From NCBI GenBank assembly GCA_949987565.1, contig OX465102.1, positions 22,930,453-22,994,452 on the forward strand: a stretch of DNA of 64,000 bases, given 5' to 3'. Positions 34,155 through 45,700 of the stretch are shown here, in pieces. The stretch is from Luidia sarsii. Lineage: Eukaryota; Echinodermata; Asteroidea; Paxillosida; Luidiidae. Positions within the stretch are counted from its first letter, which is position 1. Each line of letters starts with the position of its first letter. The translations under genes and the position numbers were made by a program. Under the pieces are notes generated by a model. That model made no database searches and was not told the origin of the DNA. It saw nothing but the letters and a program-made list of their open reading frames with translations.

Positions 34155-34500
34155 ACATGATGGAAAGCTGGCAGTGACACCTTGTACGCCATCTCTTTAG
34201 AGAGGGAGTGTGGCTCTGAAAAGAGCCAGTGTCTGAACGTTTCGGGCAGTGTGTACTCTGCCCATCACAATCCTTCTCTAAAGAGATGTATCACACGGTG
34301 TCACCACAAAACTCCTCCTTGGTCTTTCCACCATGCAAACCATCAAATCTTATCTCACATTATAGAAAGTTGGCAGTAACAACATGCAAGCCATCTCTTT
34401 AGAGAAGGACTGTGTGGCTCTGAAAAAAGCCGGTAACTCAACATTGAGGGCAGTGTGTACTCTGCCCGTCGTCAGAGTACACACTCCCGCAATAAACATG
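34155..34500. mobile_element. Two copies of the 'CATCTCTTTAGAGA' foldback family
   Basis: The words GCCATCTCTTTAGAGA, TGGCTCTGAAAAGAGCC, GGGCAGTGTGTACTCTGCCC and CTCTAAAGAGATGTAT form nested inverted pairs. The set occurs at about 34,158-34,310 and again at 34,365-34,490. Relatives lie near 53,220, 53,835 and 57,750. Confidence 0.7.
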
Positions 34501-35039
34501 AATAAGTCCAAAAATACATGGAATAGAAAACTATATACAAAGTGCACACACATGTAGGTCGTGATATCGTCGGCAGAAAAACACAGTATAGATCCCAATA
34601 GTCCCAAGCATGGTTGCACATTACTTTCAGACTAGCCACATTATTGCCTGCTCAAGAAAGAATCCATGCAAACTAATATTGTTATTAAGGTCCATGGTTT
34701 GTAGTACATAGCAGTTAAAAAATAGTTATCTTTACAGTGACATCTGTGTACAAACTATCAATATACTTTTTAAAAGTATTTTCTTTTTGAGAAATTAGAT
34801 TCTCTTTCTATCTACACGTACTTCACAACATTATCCATTCAGTTGCAATGGAAACTACATGTACAATGAAAACTATACAAGTCAAGGTTTTGATAGGCCT
34901 CACACAGAAGTAAAATCACACAAATATAAATTATAGATGCAGCAAAACAGTGACAATGGTAAAAAAATATGATTTCAGCTATAACTGAAAGTTCAATGTT
35001 TTTCAGTTTCGTTTTTCAACAGAATTTGTGAGTACCATA

Positions 35040-35280
35040 GGCCGTTTTTGAAATGAAGGCTTCGTCTCCGTCTGACCATGGTCTGACAAAACCTTAAAAT
35101 CCAGGTTGTGGTTTGTTTCCGAATTTGAAGGTTTGTTGGCTTAATAAGTACAGGGTATTCCCCAAGAAACTGGGGCCAAACGCTTGTTTTTAGATGCCTG
35201 TGGTATTATAACGAGTAAGGTAAATATGACCGAAGCCTAAACTCCGAGCCTAAGTCTTCATTTTGAAAACGGCCACAGTT
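35040..35280. mobile_element. Inverted copy of the AAGGCTTAGGC MITE family
   Basis: GGCTTCGTCTCCGTCTGAC, AAGGTTTGTTGGCTTAATAA and AGGTAAATATGACCGAAGCC are the reverse complement of the element at about 29,520-29,735. It lies downstream of WDR17. Confidence 0.65.
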
Positions 35281-36234
35281 GACGAATTTCACACACGAAA
35301 CAGCAAACAGAAAGCAAATCGCTACAGTGAAAACATCAAAGACAGACTACTTCCATAAATAGAAAACATTGTACATGTATCTACTGAGATGATATTTCAA
35401 GTGATGGCCGGACATTTGAAAAAAGTCATAAATATATAGCAATCTGATATGAGTATCATATAATCATCTCTATCGCTATGATCTGAAAGGCGCAATTCGG
35501 GCAATAAAAGGTCTCTGAATAATTACAATCTTGTTGGAATTATAAGAGTGATCCCATTTGTATAAAAGTTTAAAAGGAATATGTTACATCAATTTTTCTC
35601 TAATGATTTGTCCTTCGGAAAATGTTACTTAATCTTCTTCTTTTTTTAGAGAGGGAAAGACATTTCCATACTATCTCCTCAGACTAATGTACAGAATAAA
35701 AAGGCATTGGAAAAGATTAAATAAAAAAAAACAATAAGAAAGAATTACATAACGCACACAAAACATATAATCTAATGGAAAAATAAAGACACACTCATGA
35801 AAAGGAAGAGAAAACAAGTCAAAACAAACTGCACTGTCTTTTTCAAAACTTAGCTTAAAGAGTTGTAAATGGAGAAATCTGTACTGATGATACATTGCAG
35901 TGCAAGAAACTCTTGCAAAAGGAGCAACTAAGGGAATAACTGCACGAGCCTGTTCCAACTCCATCCACTTCAAAAAAAAAAACAAATTTGGAGTGTCCGG
36001 AAATTGGGCACAGTTTTGCAAATGGTGTACCATCCCTTTAACAACCAGGGACAAAAAATAACTGAAATAAATAAATGAGTACACTATGTGTTACATTCGA
36101 GTCAAACCTGGCACAAGTGGACGTCTGTATGGCTTTTTGTTATGCTGCATATTGCTTTGTGGTAGGCTGAAAGGAGTCTTTGCTTAAAAACTTGAACAGT
36201 GGTGTCCGGAGTCGGATTTGAAAAATGATAAAGG

Positions 36235-36400
36235 AAATGTTAACTGGACCGGGATTTCAACCCGAGACCTTTGGTTTTGCATACCAGGGCTTTTACCCTC
36301 TGAGCTATCCAGCCCTTAGATGGTGGTCTTTGCAAAAAGTCAACTAGTCTTCGCCGGGGTTGGGATGCCAGACAGAAGCATTCAACCATTTACTGCCGTA
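36235..36400 (-). mobile_element. SINE family 1, minus strand
   Basis: AACTGGACCGGGATTTCAAC, GAGACCTTTGGTTTTGCATA and GAGCTATCCAGCCCTTAGAT form the inverted head. The inverted leader CCAGACAGAAGCATTCAACC follows. It lies just beyond the WDR17 stop codon. Confidence 0.75.
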
Positions 36401-36606
36401 CATCTCCAGGAATCACGTCCCCCGCTTTCGTTCAGATGCAAAGAACCAGTTGTTGTGATCCTGGCTACAGCAGCTCGGTGATTGCACAGAGTGGATGCAT
36501 CTTCTTCAATTTAGGTCACGCAAAATTGACAGCTCGTGAAAACGCTGATGACATGATGGCTGTCGAGTTCAATGCAGCATAAGCCGTAAATGTTGAAGGC
36601 TACTGA

Positions 36607-36726
36607 CTAGAATGGGTTGATGGGTGCACCGGTGCACAGCGGTGAGAATGGGTTGACCTTGGCCCACATCAGAGCATCGTTGAGAGCTATCACTGACTTC
36701 CCGTCCTCTAGGAAAAACACGGGACC
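36607..36726 (-). CDS. WDR17: WDR17 last exon and stop codon
   Basis: Encodes GPVFFLEDGKSVIALNDALM, WAKVNPFSPL and the C-terminus PINPF, then TAG. The human protein ends GIRLNPF. The acceptor is TTTCCAG|. Confidence 0.97.
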   Translation of the reverse strand, partial: GPVFFLEDGKSVIALNDALMWAKVNPFSPLCTGAPINPF

Positions 36727-39700
36727 CTGGAAAGTTGGAGAAGAAAAACCCAAGAAGAATGAAGAACTTCAAGAAAACAGTCATATAACTGCTTCCTGAC
36801 TCAAATGACCAAAAAGCGAATATCCAAAATTTGGAGGGCCTGACATTTTGATCCTAGCAGGACCTTTCTTAATGGCAGACTATACCCTCACCCTTTCTGC
36901 CTTTGAGAAAGGTCCTGTTTGAAACTGTCAGGCCCTCCCTATTTTTGATACATGTATTTCAAGAAAAAGGTGCAGTAACCTTCAAAGAGCCGGGGAGGGG
37001 GTGGGGATGTATTTTTTTTATGCATCTTTATAGTGAATTGCTTCTGTATACTGAGGCTTTAACCTTTATTGGCCAGCTTATTAGGCACATTTTGACACCA
37101 ATTTTTTTTTTTTAATTGGTGGTGCCATTCTCCGACAATGAACATTTTTAGGGCCATGGTGTAGTTTGAAGGAAATGTTTCCATTGACTTCCATGTACTA
37201 CATAAAAGCATAGCATCCAGTGGATAGTGTATTTTTTTCAGGAATTCTTTTGCATGATTAGCTCATTAAAAATGCTGTATGCAATAAGTGGTTCTTCGTG
37301 TTTCCTTATCATTGTAAAATTCATCCAAATACTGCAAACAGATTCTTTGAAAAGGGAAACTCAATAAAAACACCGAAAAGATAAAAAAACAACAACAAAT
37401 AGAATCATGAATAACTAACGAGCTATAATTAGACAAATCTTTAATTTATTCAGATAAAATTTTACACAAATGCCCGTTATGTGATTCTCTATTACCCTGC
37501 CAAATATCATTTGAATCCATCATTGAACGACCGAGATCTGAAGGCCCCCGGCCGTGAGATGGTGAAAATACGTGTAAGCCAGCTCTTTGATGGTTATCCC
37601 CTTTGCCCCTGGATCTCTGAAATTCGGATCAATGGTGGTTCTGCTACATTATAAGGCTGGGCAAAATCGGGTATTTGAGGAACCGGATACCCAAATTTTG
37701 AAATCGTCGGTACCTGGATACCCGCCATTCAATGTAAAACATAAGAAATTAAGAACCCGGAAGTACATTGCGTAATGCCCGCTGGTCACTATTGCAGTAT
37801 CGGAGCGCCGCGCCAGGCATGCGTTCAGTTTCTACATCGATAATTAAATCGGCAACCTCGATAATAAAATCGGCAACATCGATAATAAAATCGGAATCGG
37901 CAACAAGCGACATCGATAATAAAATCGGCAACAAGCAACATCGATTATAAAATCGGCAACAAGCAACATCGATTTAAAAAAAACCCTTTACTTGAGGTTT
38001 TCCTGGGTTTCTTTGACGACCAAAACAATTAAGCAGCATTGTTTTAACATTCTGCGGTCATTAGAATCATGGCGTCCGAAACGAAAACGATCACTTGTGA
38101 AATCTACAGTGAGAGTGCTGTATCACAACACGTGCATTTTGTAGACTGGTTCCGTCCCATTCGGCCAGGGCCTATGCCCGTACTGCTGTGTATTCATGTG
38201 CGTAGGTGCGGTACACAAGCCCTTCTTGTTGCATCATCGCGCTGCACATGGTGCGGAGTGCATTGGTTTCGCGACGGAAAAAAATCCGGCAGAGTCATAT
38301 TCCAGGCATGCGCAGTATGATGAGGTCATATTTCAGGGATGTGCAGTTCGGCGTCCGTGGCCTGCAAAGCAATAATTTTTGAATCGCGATCCACTTTCCG
38401 AAAATATTGCCGTGTGTAAACTCGTGCACAAAAACAAATCGATTCCTAAATTGCGATGATGCGGTCCACTTTTCAACGGTTTTCCTTTTCTAGCGGGATT
38501 GCACCTAATGATAACCATGGCTAAAAAGACAACTTTATTCAATGACCCCAACAATCAAATTCTGAGTTGATACTAATTCGGTTCCTCTTTTAAAGTGTTG
38601 AATCGGATGCCACTGCGTCTTACAATCTCATAGACAAAGTAAAGATACGTTGTTCCAGAAAAGAAAAAATCGGATACCCGAACTCCAAAAATGGAACCGG
38701 GTATCCGATGCCTTCGGTCGGGATTCGGGTACCCGGGTTTTCTGCCCAGCCCTACTACGTTATGCAGCAGGCAAATAGTGAGGGGAGAACAAACGGGACA
38801 CAAATGACAAAGAACAGAGTGGATAGCTGGTAGGGTGGGGGTCATAGCTGGTAGAAGAGGGATGAGGGAGGATTCAAATAGAGAAGTGGGGACACAGCGA
38901 GCTACTCAGTGAATTGCAGGGTTCAAGATTCATCGCGGCATTGCAAGCGCACAGGACCCTTGGCTGCTCTTTACCCGGTGCCCTTCCCGGCTCTCCTGAT
39001 TTACATGTACCTGTATCCTGGCCCCCGTCAGCAGGGACACGTGGACGTCCGAGTGGCAGGGCAGACGGGAACCGGTGACGAGGTCCACCCCGTTCTCCAG
39101 CTCTGAGGACTCTGAGCCAGCCCGCTGCAATAGAGCCTTGTAGGTGGCGGTGTGCGTCTTGCTGGGCAAGCTGGTATCTGGTGTGGTCATCAGCCTGAGA
39201 GAGTGGAGGGAGAGGGAGGGGGAGAGGGAGAGGGGGAGAGGGAGAGGGAGTGGGAGAGGGAGAGGGAGAGGGAGAGGGAGAGGGAGAGGGAGAGGGAGAG
39301 GGAGAAGGAGAGGGAGCGGGGAAAAGGGAGAGGGAGAGGGAGAGGGAGAGGGAGAGGGAGAGGGAGAGGGAGAGGGAGAGGGAGAGGGAGAGGGAGAGGG
39401 AGAGGGAGAGGGANNNNNNNNNNNNNNNNNNNNNNNNNNNNNNNNNNNNNNNNNNNNNNNNNNNNNNNNNNNNNNNNNNNNNNNNNNNNNNNNNNNNNNN
39501 NNNNNNNNNNNNNNNNNNNNNNNNNNNNNNNNNNNNNNNNNNNNNNNNNNNNNNNNNNNNNNNNNNNNNNNNNNNNNNNNNNNNNNNNNNNNNNNNNNNN
39601 NNNNNNNNNNNNNTTGGGAAGAATAAATATATGTGACATAAATCAAAATGACTGGTCACCAATTGTAAGGGACATAATTCAGGTACAGGTATTTTGTTTA

Positions 39701-42700
39701 AGCTCAGGTGAGTAATTTGTAGACAAACAATGGTGCATTTAGAAACATCAGCATTAAGTGCCTTAACATTGTTTATGTATTATAATTATTACCTCTTCCA
39801 GGGTGGTTGTGTTTTTGCCAGCAATTGTTTATATTGTTGTCTGTCTGTTTGAAAAGTTATAAATGTATCGTTCTAAAAATTTTACAGTATGTCGGTATTC
39901 TCACTGGCTCGAGGTGATTTTCATTTGGTGACGATCCGGATCAATTCCCGGGTTCTAAATCACTTTGAAATGTTTGTTGTGTTCTTTAAAAATGTTAACT
40001 TGTCGAAATTCAATACCAAGCAAAGAGATAACGGAACTCTATCTATCTATTTCCATCAGGTCGGTTTCGGCCCCTGGTGACCATGTTGACAAGTAGTCTC
40101 CTTGCTGATCTGTCCGTTGTTGTTCGAATTGTCTCTATGGGGGGTCGGCCCACTCTTGCCAGAATGTTGTCCCACCATCTTGTTCTTGGTCTTCCGCGTC
40201 CCCTTTTGCCCTCTGTCTTTCCTTGCATGATAATCTTTTCAAGGCTGTTGTCAGCTCTCATGATATGACCGAAGTAAGTCAATCTACCCTTGTCTATGAA
40301 GTTCAGAAGAGATTTTTTAGTGTTTACTTGATTCAAGACCCAGCTGTTTGTTTTCCTTGCAGTCCATGGAATTCGGAAAAGCCTCCTCCACGGAACTCTA
40401 TACACACAATCATTAGTCTGTTCTTCATTTTGTGTAATTCATCTACCAGACCGCCCCTCGCTGCGCGCACTGCAATGGGAGGCCGGGCAGCACCGTGTCA
40501 TACCTTCTGGTGTAGAAAGTTCACCTCTGTGCTGGAGGAGGCACACATGATGCACACCGTCTTTTTCAAGTCCTCGCTGTCGGCGATTGTGTCGGACAGA
40601 TCCAAGGCGAGTTCCCTGGAAGGAGAGGAGGGAAAAGGGACTTCAGGGAACTGACGCCAGCATCACTAAACAATTAGGACCAGCACGAAGAGAACTGGGA
40701 CCAATCTGATAGAGCCGCTTAAGCGTGAAAACCTGCTAAGCATGGAAATTCCTCCTCGATTATCACAAGATTGCCAACTGTGTCCTATTCACTCTCTTCC
40801 TCCTTCCTTCGTGTACATGTATCTGTTTTGTCTTTGTCACTCTGCCTTTGAGAAAGGTCCTGCTAGGATCGAAACGTCAGGCCCACTAAATTTTAAGATT
40901 GCTAACTACAGTATAGTATACCGGTACTACTTGGTACTTGGTACTTATCACGTTCAACTTGTATTCAAATATTGGGAGCTCAGCTTCGGACACAAGTGGA
41001 ACTTTGGCTGGCAACCAGGACACAATTTCATAGAGCCGCTTAAGTGTGAAAATCTGCTAAGCGGGAAACGCCTTCCTTGTGTAAATGGGATTACAAACCA
41101 CACCGCGATGTGATGTCAGTTGCTTTTGAATTGCATTCCATTCTCCATGACTTAGCAATGGAAGAAGAGTGAAGTTTGGGATGGCAAGGTAATCCTATGA
41201 ATCATGAGATTTTGTGCTTAAAGCCCCTACACAACATTGGTAAGATCGAAAACCAGAAATGCTCACAGATCTACATGAAACTTATACAGTTTGAAGATGG
41301 TTTTAGTAGAAACCTCACACTGAAATATTTCTGCCTAAAATGTTGTATTTTGGGGGAAAAGAGTAAAAAAAAATTGTTTACGTCTTACAAAGATCTATAC
41401 TATTTTTCAGAAGAGTACGGTGTTGAATGTTGCATTTTCGCAAAACAAATGAAGTGGTTTTCACGATTTTCTCGAGACTCGGTTGGCGGATTGAGCTGAA
41501 ACTTTCACAGGTGTGCTATTTCATGCATATGTTGGATCAGACAATGTATGGATGGTATTCTTTGACCTCGACTAATGTTGTGTAGGGACTTTAAACAAAG
41601 TTTGGCACTCAAGTAGCTCTATGAAACTGGGCCATGGTGTTAGGCTCTGTGCCCCGACACACCTGGGCCTTAAATATCACTGAGCCACTCAATCATAAAA
41701 TAATTGCTCAGCAAGAAAAGTCTCTCTTGTGTAAACAGGATTACAAAACCGCATTGCGATACAATGCCAATCACTTTTGACTTGTATTCCACTCTTCTTT
41801 ACTTGGCCCGAAACAAAAGTAAGATCTGGGCTGGCAAGGTGAACCCATGAACCATAACACTGTGTGGTTGAGCAAATTTGGGCGTTTAAGTGGCTCTATG
41901 ATGTGGGTCCCTGGATCACAGCTGTCTTAGGAATGCAATGAATTTAGCTAGATTACAGACCCAACAATCCAACAACAACATAAACAGTTTCAATGGTGAC
42001 AATGACATCTACTGTATACAGTACCATGCTTAGTTGAACAGGCCCTGGGGTTGCAACTCAACCAGGCCTTGCGCTTAATTTTTTTTACCAGTCCACTGTG
42101 CTAGTAAATTAATTTTTTTTGCTAGCCCGCAGCAAGTTTTACTAGCCCTGCACAGTGTACCGTACATGTAATGTACATGTACATGTACAGTCAGCACCGC
42201 TGTCTACTTTTTACAAGTCCGTTGGGCTAGCAAAGTCGGTCATTTTACTAGCCTGCAGCTTTTCTTACTGGACAATGACCATCGGGCTAGTGCTAAGATC
42301 GAGCCCTGCCGACAAAGAGGACTTTACCATTTCCCCAATCTCTGGCACCGGCGAGTCAGGTAGCGAGTTGCCATGGCAATCAGGTCGGAGTGTTTGCTGC
42401 CCTCTAGAACCCGGCCGATGCTGATGGCCAGCTCCAGCTCGTGGCCGCGGATGAGCTTGGACAAAGCGCACTGGAGGGGGACAAGCGGACAGCCCATTTT
42501 ATTTTTTTCAAAACTCGCTAAACAACTGGGAGCAATATGTACATGTCTGTGAAAAATATCAGTCAGGGTATGTGTACAAGTGAGTTAAACTTTGGCATAA
42601 TTGAGAAATCGGTGTGGCTTTTGTCATGGCACACAGTTAGCCAAATCATTTCCACGGTGTTTTCACCAGTGGTCTCCAAGGCAACATTCCTGGTGGTAAA

Positions 42701-45700
42701 TGGCTTGAGGCAATTTAAAGGTATCTGGGAGTGACAGTTACAAGGACACCATACAGTACTGTACCTCTATGGGGGCTGGTGGTCCCTACTGGTAATTGAA
42801 TTAGCCATCCCTCAAGGCTGGAGCTTGCCACCACAGATATTCACATTTTGTTTTCATGGTCTCTTTAATAGTGACCTGAAGATGTCAATATCAGGTCAGA
42901 GAGACGATTATTTTCACGGTGAATTCACTGTAAAATGTACCGTGAAATCACACTGACTTTTTAGTTTCGTGGCGAAATGACATTTTCACCCCTTTTTCAC
43001 GGTTTAGATGTTCATAGTGGCAGGTCTGATCTGAGACGATACCGCACACGAGCCAGTCACATCAGCACAGTATCGGTACGCTCAACTGCGACCCAAGGCA
43101 CCACCGTGAAATGGAGTGCTGTATAGCCACGTCTGGGCTGGAGTTCCATCCTGTCATCTGGCCCCCGTTAGACAGATTCCAGACATCCACAAGGAAAAAA
43201 AAAATGAGCGGGAACTATCAACCACTTTGCACCGGGCCAATTGCCAGCGTCGATGACTGCCATACCGAGGCTTCTGATCAATGTTTCCATTTCAAAACTC
43301 ACTAAACAATCAGGAACAATATAATGTACTGCATATCTGTAAATCTGTAAATAATTCTATACTACATGTATGTCATAGTTGCCAACCTAATAATGGAAAT
43401 TAGGAATACTCTTGCTAAAAAAGAGGAATTACAGAGCAAACTACAGTACATGCACATAGAAATACATGTACTTGTGCATTGCAAAACCCCAAATCGGAAT
43501 CTGTTGTCAAGAGCTTGTAAAAAGTGAAAACCTTTTTCCCCCCAAAAGAGGAATGATTGCTCAAAAGTAGGAATGGTTGGCAGCTATGTATGCCACATGC
43601 ACGTCTACAAATGAGTCAAACCTGGCTCAATTCAGACGTGGGTGTGGCATTTGTCAAAGGTTAATGCACAATGGTAAAAAAAACATGACTGGGAACTACT
43701 GGGAGCTACTGTAACTTTTAAAAACAATTTCCAAAGTCTCCGGAGGGATTACCCTGGTGTCCCCTACGGCCAGGTGACAGCAGGCCGCCAGGACCGGCTG
43801 GCCGTCCTGGAAGTAGCGGTCAGCCAGCTGACCGCTGATGGCATTCAGCCGGCCGACGTTCTCGGTCGAGGGCTCGTGCAGGCCGTGCAGGCCGTTCTGG
43901 CCGCCGGGAGCGCCGGGGTGGGGCTGGTCGGCGCCAGTGGCCAGCCCGTTCTCGCAGGCCACCTGGGCCACCAGCAGGGCGTCCGGCAGCTGGTTGTGGC
44001 CGCTGAAGTAATCCAGCAGTCGCTGGATGTTGCCCGTGGCGACGTAGTAAGGCACACAGTCGTTGCTGTTTTCTGAAGCGAGGTAATCAGCGTATCTGCA
44101 CACACACACACACACACGGGGGACAAAGGGCAGCCAATGAAGACGATGTTACCAAACTGCTCGGTAATACTGGCTCTGGCCAATCACAATGTGAGGAATC
44201 TGTCAACCCTTTCCAGACGTGAATTGGGTCGACAGATTCTGCATATTGTGATTGGCCGACGAATTGCGACCTCTTGAGGGCACACTCTTGTGAATCGTCT
44301 GTATTGAAGTGAGGTGTGTGGATGAGCCATGTGGTTATGTCTCTTTCAAGAAGAAGGTAGGCATACATGTACACTGTACTCCTGAGGACAACCAGGACAT
44401 CCTGGGGAACCAGAGTACCTATAGAGTATCCACAGAGTCATCTGATGAAGTAGTTGTATGTGTAGCTGCAAACCTACATGTATCTTAAAGGAAATATTAG
44501 GAATACTTCTCCTAAAAAAGAGGAATCACAGAGCAAACCACTACATAGGAATACATGTGTATTTCCAAGCCAAAAAACGGAATTTGTTGTCAAGAGCTTT
44601 TTTTTATAAAAAAGAGGAACGATTAATGTACCGGGTAGTTGTTCCTACAAAAGCTACTGGGTATGCATTCTTCCCAATGGGTTACCGTAGTCATTGTGTG
44701 CTAACCTTATAGTGTTATTATTCATAAATTAGACTAACACTGATAACGTGACCCCACCTTTCTGACAGAGTCCTCCAGTACTCCATGGATACAGCTGGGG
44801 CCACGGATAAAGCCTTCTCCCACTAGGAGAAAGAACAAACCAACAAGATTATTCACAGAAAGACAACCCCAAATCTTACCAAGCTCAAGTAGGCAGGAGG
44901 GCAGGCATCAGGGCCAAATGTCATGGCTCTGCTTAACTCAGAAATTACGGGATGCTGTAAGCGTAGAACAGAGCGTGCAATTTGCGGTGAAGGCAGTGAG
45001 TGGATTTCCACAGTCTGTCCGATGACCGCTTGGCTGTGTGACGTGCCAGCACACTGTCTAATTCCGTGGCAGCACACTTTCCCCAACAATAGCAAAATTG
45101 TTGCCACTAATCTGGCACATTCATGAGGCAACTGACATCAGAATTGGTGTGTCACACTACCAGTAATCATTTCTGAAAAGCCTCTTTGATTAAAATGTTG
45201 CCACACTCAATCTCACGAGAGATGATGTACATGGTGTCTCCGCAAACCTTCCACTTTGTCCTTCCACCATGCAAACCTTTGAATCTTAATAAACGAAAGG
45301 ATAAACCTTGTGGATATTGAGCATCAGTAGATACATGTGCCTTTCAGCCTTGTGGATATTGAGCATCAGTAGATACATGTGCCTTTCAGCCTTGTGGATA
45401 TTGAGCATCAGTAGATACATGTGCCTTTCAGCCTTGTGGATATTGAGCATCAGTAGATACATGTGCCTTTCAGCTTGGTCAAGATACTCAAGATGGACTA
45501 AACAGTCCAAGAGACAGATATTTCAATCTTGCCTACCAATTCCATCAAATATTGCTTTGTTTTCTTGCTTCTTTTTTTAACAGGATCAGTACATGTGGGA
45601 GAAGTACAGTGTACATGTACTTGCATATTTCGATTGGAGAACCATTGTGTTGCTCATTGTATTCACTCTACTCTATACCACGCACTGTGAGAGCAGTACG

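Noticed and set aside
39144..39715. Long Arg/Glu/Gly- or Ser/Pro/Leu-rich open frames
   Set aside because: They run through the GGGAGA microsatellite and the N gap; only the WDR17 exon at 39,011-39,194 is real.
45286..45580. Open frames with a 14-residue repeat on both strands
   Set aside because: Produced by the four-copy 42-bp tandem repeat within a WDR17 intron.
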